A program made the position numbers and the translations under genes. From the NCBI GenBank assembly GCA_902729315.2, contig LR746269.1, positions 5,115,501 to 5,179,500 on the forward strand: 64,000 nucleotides of DNA. Reading direction: 5' to 3'. Below, piece after piece: positions 1 to 11,658 of this stretch. The notes beneath the pieces are model-generated. The model made no database searches. It was not told the DNA's origin and worked only from the letters and a program-made list of their open reading frames with translations. The DNA is from Spirodela intermedia (taxonomy: Eukaryota > Streptophyta > Magnoliopsida > Alismatales > Araceae). Position 1 is the stretch's first letter. Every line of letters starts with the position of its first letter.

Positions 1-80
1 GACAGGTAATTGTCACGTGATCTAGATGGAAGTTTAAAATGAATTAATGACATTAATCAGCGTATGAACTAGTAGCTTAC

Positions 81-3000
81 CTCAAACAAATCATCCAGAA
101 TCTTGTTCCTATATTCTGTATCCAGCAACTGACTTCTTTCTCCCTCCACAACCTGAGGCAGTTCCAACGCAGCTACATCACATAGCTGAGCTTCGGGAAG
201 AACAGCATCTTCTAGAACATCTATTGGGGGATTTTCAATGCTGACATCCCAACATATTTCTGACTCTGAAGTTCCCACGACAAGGCTTTCTTCTGTGTTA
301 TTCCCTCTTTCATAATCTTGCAGTTCCCTGCTTGAACTGATTATCTCATAGGAACCAAAGCCGTTTGCTGATTCGTCAGTCTGCCCGTTTGTAACATCCC
401 AGTCGATTTGAGAAGCATCCACAGAAATGTTCCAGTCAATTCCGTCAGTAGTGTCAAGCCCATCTACTTGTGCCCCCTCACCGAGTGAAGAAGAATTCAA
501 CTTTGCTGAATCCCTTAGAGAATTGATGACTTCAACTGAGACAGATACATTCAGATTAGGCGGCTTATCATAGAGGCACTTCAGGTTTGTGAGTACTTGA
601 CTTGAACTTTTCTGCAACATCAGGTAGAAGAAAAATTAGAGGCAGAGCGACTATCCCAACAAATGGTAGATAATCATAGATATGAGATGACTCTTCAATA
701 TGCAGCCATGTAAATAACTAAAAAAAAATGGAAAATCCAGTGATCGCTATGCCTACATCTTTTTCAGTATGTGCATCTCTAACAAAGTTTGAGTAATACT
801 CCATCGCCTGCAACACTGAATGATCACCGAGGGCATCCAGTATCCTGCTAAATGTAGTAGGAAGTGATTTTGCCGTCTCAAGAAGTTCCAATCTTACATT
901 TTCTCCCTGCAAAGGATCAAGGAAAGTTCCAGTTAGAATCTCCTAGCAACTAGTGACATGATCATTGGATCGCAGGATTACATTAAAATAAAGGGAAAAT
1001 AGACTGTGGAGGCTGGAACTCGAAAATTGAACTAGTCAAATAGCCTTGAATCCAACCTTCAATCCAAGCTCTCGACAAGATTCTGAATATTTAGCTGCGG
1101 ATAAAGCAGCATTCCTTTTGATCTCCGCCTCTTTTCGTTCAAGTTCAGCCAGTTGTTGCTGAGTCTTCTGTACCAGCTTTTTCTGGTAGGGTCTTCACCA
1201 TAAGATCTAGATATCATCAGTAAGCAACATCTAAACTAAAAAACACATACTCTTTGTGTGATCTGTAAACTGAGAAGGTTTACATTTCGTAGTTCACGTT
1301 CTGAGACATTATTTGAGCAGCCTCTCCAAGAAATATATGATCCTTCTCAAAAGCTCGCACAATGGACTCCCATTCACCCTGAATATCAGAAATTCGATGG
1401 TCAAACAAGATTTCAAATCAACAGAATTCTAGATTGACGAATTATGATTCACTAAAAGTTTTCCAAAAATTCAGTACACGAGATATTAACCTACAGCAGA
1501 CTATAAGCTTAGAGCTGTGATATATTCCTCCCTTTTTTTTTATAAACATTCAATCTACTTTTCCTTCATGGATATTTCTCGCATAACTCTCAGTTCCATG
1601 GGTTTCTCCATCTCATGATTTCTAGAAAATGTTTCAACGTTAATATAACCCATCACTTATTCAACAAACAATGATAAAACGTAGAAAGGAACGAGAGGAT
1701 AGAACATCATGAATCTTACAGCGGAACCTGAAAGCCGTCCAAAAATATTGCGGTTTTCAGTAGTTGAATTCAGAAGAATAGTATATATTTGTTTCGCTTC
1801 CACATATCCAATCACTGCATTAAATGATTCAGGACATTAGAGAATGTTCAATTAAAGAAATCTACCAAACGACAATTCATAGCCATTCCGATCCTCCTAA
1901 GCTATGATTTGAAAACGCTAAATATCAGTAAAAGCCGATAAAAGGGGATTGTAGGAAGGGTGGGATATAAGATTCTTGAAACTATAAGAATCTACAAGTT
2001 AGGAATCCATACTGCACTATAAGGCTAGCTAGTTACAATCATCAATCGTCAAATAAAATATTAGACAGGCTATCACATAGCAAGAACAAAGGGAAAAACC
2101 TAAAAGAGAAACCAAAGTAGCAGGATGAAAATAAGGGTTGAGAGGGAAATAAGAGAAGAGGCGAATGAAGGTTGACTAACTATCAAAGAGAGAAGAAAAC
2201 CAAAGACATCAATATTGAGAGATAGAGAGAGAGAATTTAGCAGCCATTTTCTGCATTCACGTTTATCAAGTCAGTGGCTGCTGACAGTTAAAGAATTCCA
2301 GTTATAATAAGAGTGGGCACCCTCTTTACAATATGGATCATCTGGAATGCAACTTTTAAGTACTCTCAAATAAGTCGCTTCTTTAATGGGACTTTGATAA
2401 TATGATACTTTAACAGTTCATGTGATGTGGATGACCATCAAAACTCTTATCTAAGTGTTTAAACAAATATTAAGGAAAAAAAACCTTTTAAATATGTTCC
2501 TCTGCTCAATTTAAGTTGACTTTTTCTAAAAGTCCATAAATAACAGAATGAGGAGCACAAAGAATATGTACATCGATTTTCATTCCTCAACGATTGGTCT
2601 ACGATTTTCATTAGAGGATTTTCATCAAATGAACTTTCCCTTGTGTTGTAAAACCTTTTGATCATACTCTAGATTTCACAAGGTCAAAAAACACCTCTAA
2701 AGGTCGTAATCAGGCTGTTTATATGTACATACGGTTGGCTTCTAGCGCTCAATCCACGAAATCAAGAACAAGATTTTACCAATTGCAGAATCAGAGACTG
2801 CTGTCCAAAACCGTGAGCACGAATGGACTCATCGGTGACAAAAACAAGTGATCAGAAAAACAATATATTGTGGAAATCCTAGACCACAAGGAATACCCGT
2901 CACTTTGTCATCGTGAACATAAAATTTCGACGACATGATATCATTACATTTCTTCGTGTTAATAAATGCGGTATGAAGAGAGATAAAATCAGATCGCTCA

Positions 3001-3704
3001 TATTTGAAGACTACTTTTGCACATGCTTGCCGACAGTCATGGTACATGCTCATCGAATAAATCCACAAGCTTGAAAACTTTCATAGAACATATTCGTAGA
3101 ATAAATGCAGATGCTTGCTGAGTTTCACAGTTCCCCTGAGAGTTCAGCAACTCCTACCGGGCCTCTGAAAGTTCTTCCAGACAAAATTGATACTGGGGAA
3201 CCAAAAAATGAAAATTAAAAGAGTGAAATAAACACTCCCAACTGAATGAATTTCCTTGGACACGAAATTGATGGATTCGACGAATGCCATGATATAATAA
3301 AAAAAAGGACAGACGAGCATCGCAATTTCCATTGACGGGTAGTGGTAAAATAGTTAAGAAACGATCACTGACTAAGGAGATCGCACCACCTTCAGGATCC
3401 AGTGTTTTGAAGAAGGGATCCAAATCCCTAGGAAGGGACGAGAACGCGGAGGAGATCCGTGATCTGATTGACCCAAGGCGCTTCCTCCAGTCGGACGGGA
3501 TCCTCCTCCGATCCACAAGCCATTCTGAAGCAAATCAAGAACCAGAAATGAATCCACATTAAGAAAAAAGAGCAGGAACCGGTCGAAACACACCGTTCAG
3601 ATCATGCGGAAAAAAATAACAAGGCAGGTTCGGAGGCCCACACCTCCTAGACGGGAGAACGCGATGTCTATCGGCAGGCTCCGGATGTCCGCCGGATCAT
3701 GCAT
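81..3704 (-). CDS. C53: C53/CDK5RAP3-like ER-phagy and UFMylation adaptor, partial (3' end off left edge)
   Basis: Exons on the minus strand are 3704-3644, 3524-3390, 1814-1720, 1378-1284, 1192-1057, 906-757 and 611-81. They join in phase to 401 codons, and the last donor (gtaagc) runs toward the left edge. The start is the ATG at 3704, followed by [17 protein letters not shown], the conserved N-terminus of plant C53; an ATG at 3700 is out of frame. The middle is helical ([20 protein letters not shown]). The acidic disordered part, about residues 245-375, carries three W-containing shuffled ATG8-interacting motifs (IDWN, IDWD, ICWD) and one canonical-type motif (YEII). It ends in [13 protein letters not shown], where the C-terminal helical part should begin. 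In this family the protein works with UFL1 and DDRGK1 on the ER and recruits ATG8 when ribosomes stall. About 150 residues are probably missing. Intron 2 (1815-3389) is long and I see no gene in it. The first exon is duplicated twice elsewhere in the window. Confidence 0.93.
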
Positions 3705-3900
3705 GCTTCCCGGCAGCGACGAGGGGCCTGACGGAGGAGGGCTGGCAGCCGCGCTCGGAGGAGGAACGCGGCGCAAGTCAAGCAGTGGAGAGCTAACGTC
3801 AACGGCGACAAATCCAACAACAGACCAACAGAGCGGAGCCCTGCCTTTCTTCCGCGGGCCTACATATTTGACAATAAGCCCCTCGGAACAGTTCCAAGAG

Positions 3901-3908
3901 TATCTATA
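3901..3908 (-). promoter_or_regulatory. candidate TATA box of C53
   Basis: On the minus strand the sequence reads TATAGATA, about 195 bp upstream of the C53 start codon. The same element is kept in the right-arm relic (22904-22911, plus strand). In the middle relic it has become a run of TATATATA (11144-11153). Conservation of position in all three copies supports it, but it is not a perfect TATA box. Confidence 0.4.
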
Positions 3909-4109
3909 CCCCTTAAAATTAATTTTTTGAGATTTAGAAAATAAAAAAAGAGCCCGTTAACGAGGTAAATAAATTGGCGCCCTTTCTCATCCTAACCTTC
4001 GGCTAACATCCGAAAGCAAGAGTACAAGAGCGGGCAGGCATCTCGCTACAACTTTGGTCAACGAGGGAAGAGCTGATGATGCCCACATCCTTCCCATCTC
4101 TACCATGAT

Positions 4110-4735
4110 CCATGGTAAGAACATCCAATGAATTGCGTAGTGTACAAGTGCATACATGCATACATCTGTTGGCAAAGACTTGTCTAACTTGAATCAAATG
4201 CTGGCATTTGGATGACTGTACTTGGCTTAGTTGTGCTGTTCGTGAGACAGTTCGAAAGTCAACTTGTTGGAGTTTTAGTAAATGATCACTTATTTGGGAC
4301 TGTTGGGTTCTAATGGGCTTTTTGGCGAGTTTAAGGACCTAACTCACCGTGTATTGGGATCATAAAAAACCCTATGGTTTTCTTAAACTCAACCTGTCCC
4401 AATGAGTGATCATTTACCAAAACTCGAACAAGTTGACTTTTTAACTGCCTCATAATCAGCACAACTAAGTCAACGACAACCATCCAAATGCCAGCATTTG
4501 ATTCAAGTCAATCCTGTCTTTGCCAATGTACGTATATATGTATGTATGTATGCATGTATGAATGAATGCATCCATGTATGTATGTATGCATGTATCCATG
4601 TATGTATGTATGTATATATGCTGCATGCATACATGTATGTATGTATATATATACATGTATTTATGTGTATGTATGTATGTATGTACATGTATACTACCCA
4701 GTTCACTGGATGTTCTGGCTCGTACGGTATTTTAA
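4110..4735. repeat. long imperfect palindrome (foldback element) between C53 and LOX-1
   Basis: The stretch 4110-4300 is repeated in inverted orientation at 4396-4735. Landmarks pair in order: AGAACATCCA with TGGATGTTCT, TTGGCAAAGAC with GTCTTTGCCAA, AAATGCTGGCATTTGG with its complement, and AGTCAACTTGTT with AACAAGTTGACT. The apex is about 4300-4396. The right arm is longer because its TGTA/TACA stretch has expanded into a microsatellite. Only one arm-like part is recognisable in the duplicated copy at 22.7-22.83 kb. This looks like a MITE or foldback insertion. No coding capacity. Confidence 0.75.
4526..4695. repeat. ATGT-type microsatellite
   Basis: Interrupted run of ATGT/GTAT units with ATGC variants, lying in the right arm of the palindrome. 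The matching left-arm position has only a few units (catacatgcatac). Open reading frames here are rich in Tyr, Met, Cys and Val and are artefacts of the repeat. Confidence 0.85.
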
Positions 4736-5104
4736 ATTATTCTTCTGTTGTATAAGAAAGAGAAATGAGGACAGTCGTCATCCCCAACTCAATCCTCATG
4801 GATGCGATTATCTTAGATGGGATACTGCAAAAAGTCAAAGGGTTGCCTACAGAGACACGGCTATCCCGAAGATTACAGATCCATTTTGCGCCGGAGGAAG
4901 TCCATCAGGGCTGGGATTGCTATGGATACAAATCGTTACCGCATAGAGGAGATTTACACATAAAATGGTGATATTTTGTTCCCGTCTATAAAGAGAAATG
5001 AGACAAAAGTGGAGTACAACCGCAGGGATTTAGAACAAAGTTGACTGTTTTCTCTAAAGAAGAAGCGAAATGTGCGGAAGTACGGCCAAAATATTTTCTG
5101 ATCT

Positions 5105-5154
5105 TTTATTCATAGCTTGGAAAGGAAGGTACAAACAAGCCGTGAGGTTTTATT
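5105..5154 (-). terminator. poly(A) signals of LOX-1
   Basis: Two AATAAA hexamers lie downstream of the LOX-1 stop codon on the minus strand, at 5154-5149 and 5110-5105. The same pair in homologous sequence follows LOX-2 at 21918-21923 and 21962-21967. Confidence 0.6.
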
Positions 5155-5176
5155 TAGGGCAGTCAGAACCTTCACT

Positions 5177-8100
5177 TCATATGGAGATGCTGTTCGGAAC
5201 TCCCATTCCGGTGACCCCGGGTTTGGAGAAGGGTTTCAGAAGCTCATACGGGACGACGCCTGCGCCGCATCTGTTCTTCAAGTTGCGGTCTTGATTTCTC
5301 TCGTCGATGATACCTTCTATCTCCGTCAGCGTCCCCCGGAACCTCTCGTAGGCTGCCTTTATGGTCAGGTCGTCGTCCCAGATCTCCGGCGGCAGATCGC
5401 CGATGTACTCCTCGTCGACCGAGTGCTCGGAGAGCACGTCCAGCACCGCCATGACACGCGTGGCCTGGATCTGCGTGGGGAAGCTCTCCATCAGCGTCCT
5501 CTCCGGTTTCTCCCAAAAGCGCTTGAGGTTGTGCTCGTTGCCGTCCTCCACCGGCATTCTGCTGCGGACGATTGTGGGCCGGTTAGGGAAGTAGCCGGCG
5601 TAGTGGTACTGGCCAAAGTTCACGGCGGCGTGGTGCCCGGAGGTCACCCAGATCATGATCGTCAAGATGCCGACAAGGTCCTCCGGCGTGTTCAGGGCCG
5701 ACCACCAGGGCTCTTTCCTCTTGTCAGCATGGCCCTTGTTGCGGATCTCCTCCCACCACTCCTGGAGCTCCGTGTCGGACTTCACGACGGAGGGGTCTGG
5801 ATAGTAATGGCCCACGTAATCCTCGACCCACTGCTTGATGGCCGTCCATATGAGCAGGCCGTCGGTGGCGAACGGGTAGTCCTCGATGGTCAATTTGAGC
5901 CCGGATGATGCCGTCGGGTCCTCCACCGCCATTCCTCTACAAGAACAAGGGAACCCCCTCCCTTCATCAATCTCAGATCACAAGGACGGGTGGATTTACT
6001 GGGTCGGAGGGGGAGGCGGTGGTGACGGGTACCTTTTGATGAGGTCTGCGGGGAGGGCCTGCTCGTCGAACCGCCACAGCTTGTCGTAGGCCACGGAGCT
6101 GATCTCCAAGGAGTACCTGCCGGGGGAGAAGCAGGTCTCGATGGTGCCTTCGGCGTTGATGAGGGCCTCCCGGGCGAGGGCGTTGATCTCCATCGTGTAC
6201 CGGAAGTGGGGGCGGAGTAGCCTGTTTATCGGGTGCATAGCGCTGAGCTGCCTGTTGGTCGCGATGATGTAAGGCTCGGTGCAGGCATGCGTCCTCAACC
6301 TTCACAGCATCAATCGATAATCAGCGAAGAAACCTTTCGATCTCCGAGGTTCGGCCATTCTGTCTGATTCGAACGACGCGCAAGATGATCTTTTACCAGT
6401 GGATGACGAGCTGGTGGTAGCCGGCGTCGTGAGCGCAGACATGGGCCTTGGCGAGCCTCCACAGCCACGCGCCGGTGGCGTCCGAGGTGTGCGTGAACAC
6501 CTCCTTCCACTGGGGCGCCGTCGGGGACGCCGGGCGGGTGAGCTCGATGGCGATCGGCGATAGCGTCCCGTCCTTGGTGAGGAAGAAGACGGTGCGGGAT
6601 CCGTACAGCGTGGTTCCCTCAAGCTGCCTCACCTTGTGGACGTAGGGTAGGAACAGATCGTGGTAGTCTATGATGAAGAGCTTCTTCTTCTCGATGGCCT
6701 GTACAAAGGGCGGAGTTGGGCTTCACGCTGCTCCGTTGGCGTTTCTAAATATCCGGGGGAAGGGGGTTATGGTTTTACCTCTTCTACAGTCATGATCCCT
6801 TTGATCTCCCTTTCGATGATCTCCTTGGTGATTGCAGACTCCGGAGGCCCATAGATCTGTGGGTCGAGCTTGCTGACGAAGGGGAATTCCTGCGAGACCC
6901 GGAAGGTGGTCGTGGCTGTGAGGGATTTTCAGCGTTTCTACCGGTGATTTCTATGGGATATGTTCGTCTGCCTCAAAGAAATCTAGCCCATCTTCTCACC
7001 TTGACCAGCTCGATGCTGAAGGGGTTGAGACCAGCGAGGGTTTGCCGAGCGAACTCCTCGTCTCTAAACCAGGAGAACTTGTCCTCTGCCAAGATTGTGG
7101 ATCAACTGTGATGCGTGAATTTTTAAAAATGAGATGGGAGGAACGGGAGTGGTGGGGAAGGAGATGACTGACTCTCGATCATGGCCGGCGGGTCGAATAG
7201 CAGGACATCGTCTTTTCCTTCGCTTATCGCCTTCACCAGACTCGGTAGGGCTGTCTGGAGGAACCCCTTCTTCTCCGCCGGCGGCAGCTCAATGCCGTCG
7301 TCGAAGAGGTTGTCTATGGCGGTAATGTGGGGGAAGCCGAGCTTCGGGTCGGTGATGATGTTCTCCAGGGTGGGGATGAGCGCGTGCAGCACCGATCTCA
7401 CCGTCTTCACGGAGAACGACACCGCCTTCACTTCCGAGAAGGACTCGTCCCTTGGAACGTAGTTATCGCTGGCCCTCTTTTCCGATTGCGGGTCTGTAAA
7501 ATCCCGTAAGCCGGTGGTTACCCTCAAAAGAACGAACTCGGAGGCAGCGCCGACAGCGCAACATCGACGGCGTTGATTGATGAGAAATCTCAGTACCTTT
7601 CTTGGTTCTTGGTCGCCCCGTTCTACATCGCCTTGGGTAAGGATGACGTTGACCGCCCAATACTGGCCTAGCCAAGTCGTCGCTCTTATCCGGGTCTCCC
7701 AAGTCGTTGTACGTATCGTAGTCATAGATCCTCTCGAAGATCTTGCGTTCACCCCGCCCATCACCTCGCTGAATGTCGAGCTCCTTCTCCCTCAAAGTAA
7801 GGAGCCCGCCTGGGGTTTGTGAAGGCAGGTAGGCCTGCACATCTCAAAATGAATGGTTTCGTCAAAACCCTACGAGTTTTTAGAGAGAGACAAGGCAAAT
7901 TTTGCATATGAAAAATGAGAATAATATATGGTTGAGCATAGACTATGTTTTTCTCGAAATTAGTCTCTGGAGTGACATTGATGGACAATTCTTCATTCAG
8001 ATGTCAGTACTCTTAAGGCATAAAGTATGGGCAATCCTAGAGTTTGTTCAATAGCTTCGATTTCATCAAAAAAGTTATAGCTCTCCGACTACATTTCGGA

Positions 8101-8635
8101 CTCTATACGGCGACACTTTGTTGTTATGAACATTATAAAATGGGGAAGAGTACTACTCTTACTCCTATATTCTATGAATTATATGGGGCATATGTAAGAA
8201 ATGGTAGTATAGTACTTTATTCAATATTACTCAACGTTTACTTTCTAAAATTATAGTTTTCTTACGTGCCGGACCCACCTTGTCGACGAAGAAGATGCGC
8301 TTCTCTGGATCCTGAAACTTGGTGTGAACCCAGGAGTTGCAGGACACGACGACCCTGGAGTCACCGTAGCCGGAGAGGACGATCTCATCGAAGAACATCT
8401 CCCGGCGGTGCTCATTCGTCACGAGCACGGCCCCAATCTCGCCAAATCCCTTGGGCACCAGGAACGAGCCCTCGTACCTCTGTTTGCCGTCCTTGAGGCT
8501 CGATTTGTGCGCGAAGGCCTGGACGGTGCTCTTCTCCAATCCGGTCTCTTCAAAAATCGAGGAAGAACGATCCGTAAGAAAACAATGGAGATTGGATTAC
8601 CTGAGCATGATCACCATTTAATACTTTCAAGGAAT

Positions 8636-8700
<65 letters not shown>

Positions 8701-9080
8701 AGAGAGAGAGAGAAGTTACCAGGATCGAGATCGGCGCTGACCAGCTCGAGGAAGATGGATCTCCCCAGCAAGTCCGTGATATCGTCGAGGCCGCGGGAAA
8801 TGGCCATGCTGCTTAACACATTGCTGACTTTCGGCCTGACGGTGACGAGGCAGCTGACCTTGATGGCGCCGGGGTCCGGTTTCATGGTCTCTGTTAAGAC
8901 GTCCCTGACAGAGCAGCTGATCCTGCCCGCCTCCTTCCGGTGGCGCCGCGGCCCCGCCGGCACCCTCCCTGCGAGGACATTAGCCGGCCCGTACCCTGGC
9001 ACAAGGACCGCGCGATTTCCGAAGAGCGGGCTGCGCGAGGATCCGACGTTTGAGGTGCCGTTGACCTGTGGCTTCAGCAT
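5177..9080 (-). CDS. LOX-1: chloroplast-type 13-lipoxygenase (LOX2 group), intact
   Basis: Nine minus-strand exons: 9080-8720, 8547-8279, 7834-7597, 7493-7173, 7085-7000, 6889-6779, 6698-6397, 6299-6033 and 5936-5177. All sites are GT-AG, phases agree, and they give 904 residues. The first ~60 residues are basic and Ser/Gly-rich, as in a plastid transit peptide, followed by a PLAT domain (to about residue 215) and the catalytic lipoxygenase domain. The iron ligands expected from soybean LOX-1 are all present: H562 and H567 around IHWLRTH, H754 and N758 in HHAAVN, and the terminal Ile of [20 protein letters not shown], with Asn after AT, is usual for LOX2-type enzymes. Expected reaction: oxygenation of linoleic or linolenic acid at C13 in the plastid, feeding jasmonate and leaf volatiles; regiospecificity is inferred from family resemblance only. 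Nothing suggests inactivation. Intron 1 carries a (CT)n run. Confidence 0.95.
8639..8714. repeat. (GA/CT)n microsatellite in LOX-1 intron 1
   Basis: Near-perfect GA dinucleotide run of over 60 bases directly inside the intron 1 donor of LOX-1 (CT on the coding strand). LOX-2 has a CT run at the same place, extended there by TA and CTAT runs. Confidence 0.95.
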
Positions 9081-9319
9081 CTTCTTTCAGTTCTGAAGCA
9101 CACAGAACGAGTAAGCGAGGGAGTGATTGAGTGAAAAAGAGAGAGGTGGGATGAAGAGAGCTTGGAGGTGCAGTGGCAGCTGTCTACGGTAGCACCACCA
9201 CGGTGACCATGGAGGGGACAGGTAAGAGAGACGGAGTAAGAGAGATGCAGCGATCAAGTTGCCTGATGGGAATCTATGACGAGTCCACCCTTGAAGCAAA
9301 TACGGGCGTCTCTTGGCTG

Positions 9320-9326
9320 TTTTATA
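9320..9326 (-). promoter_or_regulatory. TATA box of LOX-1
   Basis: TATAAAA on the minus strand, 240 bp upstream of the LOX-1 ATG, in a stretch (CCAGCTATAAAACA) that aligns with the LOX-2 promoter. A conserved CACACGTCTC motif (G-box-like core ACGT) lies about 40 bp further upstream in both copies. The sequence between TATA box and ATG is CT-rich leader. Confidence 0.7.
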
Positions 9327-10770
9327 GCTGGAAGGATCGCTGGCAGTAGAAAAGTGAGCTAATGAGACGTGTGGACCATATAGAAGTAGGTAGGCCTTGG
9401 AAAGATATTAACATTATCTTTTCGCATCGGGAAAATTCAAAATATATTTAAATATTAATAGGCGCACATGGGAATTTGTTTCCAGATCCGGAAGGGTGCT
9501 GTACCATTATATCGTCTAGAAAGATCCTACTATATCGACCATCTAAATCGGCTTTCTAGTAGACTGTCAAATACGGTTTGTCAGATAATCTCTTGAACTT
9601 ACGCTGATTGTAGGCGCTGAGAAACCATGCATTATCAGGGAAACGTCTATCCATAAACCTCGTCGGTCTCTATTTGTCTTATTTTAAGTTCAGAGGAACT
9701 CTTTTGAGTAAATAAGAACGAGAAAGTGACGCTTAATCCCAAATTTCGCACGTTTAAACTTTTCTCCCATGGAGTTGCCGGGGAATAATTGCCCTCTGTC
9801 AGGAGATCTTCTCAGGTACCACATCTCGCTTTCAGGGCGCCCGTCCGTTCCCCGCAATGTGGGTCGCGGGGGTTTTTCTCTGTAACTCTGATTACGGTAA
9901 CGCCTGGCTTTGTAGTCATCAAAGAGACGTCGCCAATTATATTATTTTGAGAACCCACTAGAACGGAGACGTCATCAATTATGACGTTGGCCCACCTGCG
10001 TGAGCCGTGCACACAGTTGGGTATGAGGAGCTCTGCCGAGATGGGTATGAGGGAATTAGTATTCACTGATGCGTACATGACCGTCCGAGCTGACCAACGG
10101 TAAAGGCTACTTACAAAAACTCTACAATATTAAAATGTCAAAAGGTCTCTTGATTTCAGTACCGGCTCATCCACGATGCAGCCGCTGAAGAATCTCCCGA
10201 AGGGGACAAAGTAGATGGCTGATTGGAGCTTCGGAGTTAACAACAACGAATATTAGGATCATTAACTATACTTGATTGAGAGGTCGAGGGATCTTACTTT
10301 TGTCACCGACTCACCGTAAAAATTACTCATCGTCCGATTTGCAGCTTTCCTCTCGACTTGATGTCCAGGGTGGCCACTGACGATTGAAGGTTGCCTTATC
10401 GTCCGTTCATCGTTTCTGATGTTTGGCACGTGAGTCTGACTTGGCGGCTCGTCGGTTTCGTAACTTGTCCTGGTATTCCGGCAGGGAGAGATATTTCACG
10501 CACGTTGTACGTCTGCCGAGACCCCTGTCGATCATCCCCACATATCGTTTAGCGTCTGGGAAAAAACTGGAAAATACCGCGGAAAATTCCATCCTTTATC
10601 AGGAGTGGACGAAGCAAACGAACGTTTATGCGCAACTGTTCGTGCCATCTCCGAGTAGGCAGGCGAAGAGGGAGAAGAGAACCCTATGGACCTCCGCGCA
10701 AGATTCTCGTGTCTTAGATGACGACGAGGGAAATTGTCGCATCCGTGACCAAATGAAGAGATTGGCGACC
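9327..10770. other. LOX-1 upstream region, inner part of left arm
   Basis: No gene seen. The stretch aligns piece by piece, inverted, with the LOX-2 upstream side. For example 9540-9670 matches 17300-17450, 9780-9930 matches 16553-16715, 10000-10105 matches 16077-16150, and 10590-10745 matches 15465-15625. Homology fades at about 10770. Two unrelated-looking blocks upstream of LOX-2 have no counterpart here. Confidence 0.7.
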
Positions 10771-10865
10771 GCATGAACCGATTAAAGTTTAGAGATCCAT
10801 GATCTCCCTTAACATGCGGACAAGGGAGAGGAGAGAAGCTAAGGTTCAGAATGTGTGTGTGTGTG

Positions 10866-11406
10866 AGGTTCAGAGGCCCATACCTCCGAGACGGGAGAAT
10901 TCTATGTCTCTTGGTAGGCTAAAGATGTCCGCCGAATCTTCCATGTTTCCCACTGACAATGAGGGCTCTGACAGAGGAGGATTGGCAGCCGCGTGCGGAG
11001 GAGAACCCGGCGCACATCAAGCAGCGGAGAGATAACGTAAACGGTGACGAATCGAACAACAGCTCAACAGACGGTAGCCCAGCCCAGTCTTTCTTCAGCT
11101 CATCTACCTATTTGCAATAAGCCTCTCCGAGTAGTACAAAAAGTATATATATACATACCCTTTGAAATTAATTTTATGAGTTTTAGAAAATACAAAAATA
11201 GCCCGCTAACGAGGTAAATCAATTGACACCTTTTCTCATCCTAACCTTCGGCTAAACCTCAAGCAAGAGTCCAAGTGTGGGCAGGCATCTCAGCACAACT
11301 TTGGTCAACGAGGGAAGAGCTGATGGTGCCCACATCCTTCTCATCTCTAGCATGGTCCATGATAAGAACATCCAATGAACTAGGTAGCGTACAAGTACAT
11401 ACATAC
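10866..11406 (-). repeat. third copy of the C53 5' region (exon 1 and promoter), spacer
   Basis: Aligns in the same orientation with about 3625-4170. Landmarks include AGACGGGAGAA, GCAGCCGCG, CCGAG with the TATA-like run, CTAACGAGGTAAAT, CTCATCCTAACCTTCGGCTAA and CAACGAGGGAAGAGCTGATG. The left limit falls at the same intron 1 position as the break in the right arm. The right limit is the insertion point of an LTR. The LOX gene that might once have followed is absent. Confidence 0.85.
10884..10944 (-). pseudogene. C53 exon 1 relic, middle copy (open, donor kept)
   Basis: The minus strand has an ATG at 10944, a 20-codon frame (MEDSADIFSLPRDIEFSRLG) and then a kept donor (G|gtatgg) at the same phase as the real C53 exon 1. 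Several residues invariant in the family are changed (R to F, I to R, A to E), and no C53 exon 2 follows. It lies upstream of LOX-1 on the same strand, so a transcript from its promoter would read toward LOX-1. Confidence 0.8.
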
Positions 11407-11658
11407 TGTTGGAGAATGTATTACGATTCAGGTCGGATAACCTAGATCCAACCCAAACAGTAAGGCCTTTAAATAGGCTGTATCCGTCACACTCGAAACT
11501 CTTAAGATCAATTTTCATTTTTGTGTTATGTCTGTCTCTCCTCTCCTCTTTCCCTTTTCTGTCCTTCTCTTCCCTCAAGAATGTGGGAACCACCCTAGAG
11601 ATGGTGAGGAGCTTTGATCCAGGTCCAAGGAAACCCTAGCAGACCACAAATTCTAACA
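11407..11658 (+). mobile_element. Ty1/copia-type LTR (252 bp)
   Basis: Starts TGTTGGAGAATG and ends TTCTAACA, so it has TG...CA ends, and it is followed at once by an initiator-Met primer-binding site. It sits in the CATAC microsatellite stretch of the duplicated C53 promoter. The five bases before it are CATAC. I found no matching second LTR in the window. Confidence 0.75.

Larger units (their letters stand above)
3620..10770 (+). repeat. inverted duplication, left arm (C53 exon 1 + LOX-1)
   Basis: This arm runs from about 20 bp inside C53 intron 1, through the C53 promoter and LOX-1, to the far upstream region of LOX-1. It is repeated in inverted orientation at about 15360-23095. Identity is highest in LOX exons 3-8 and lowest in upstream DNA. 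Borders were estimated by eye and could move by tens of bases. Confidence 0.85.

Noticed and set aside
3604-3930. plus-strand frame with [10 protein letters not shown], seen in similar form at 10799-11035
   Set aside because: At first it looked like a conserved small gene. The conserved part is the complement of C53 exon 1 in all copies, so the real coding strand is minus.
4465-4946. Tyr/Met/Cys-rich frames on both strands
   Set aside because: Products of the ATGT microsatellite; present in both strands and not conserved in the duplicated copies.
5117-5908. 263-residue frame on the plus strand opposite LOX-1 exon 9
   Set aside because: It is the antisense shadow of a GC-rich coding exon; its counterpart opposite LOX-2 exon 9 (21041-21781) diverges as expected for a shadow, and neither has a recognisable domain.
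10407-10592. minus-strand frame ending EYQDKLRNRRAAKS, faintly like a CACTA-type transposase motif
   Set aside because: Too short, no neighbouring transposase sequence, and the homologous right-arm stretch (15650-15760) does not keep the frame.
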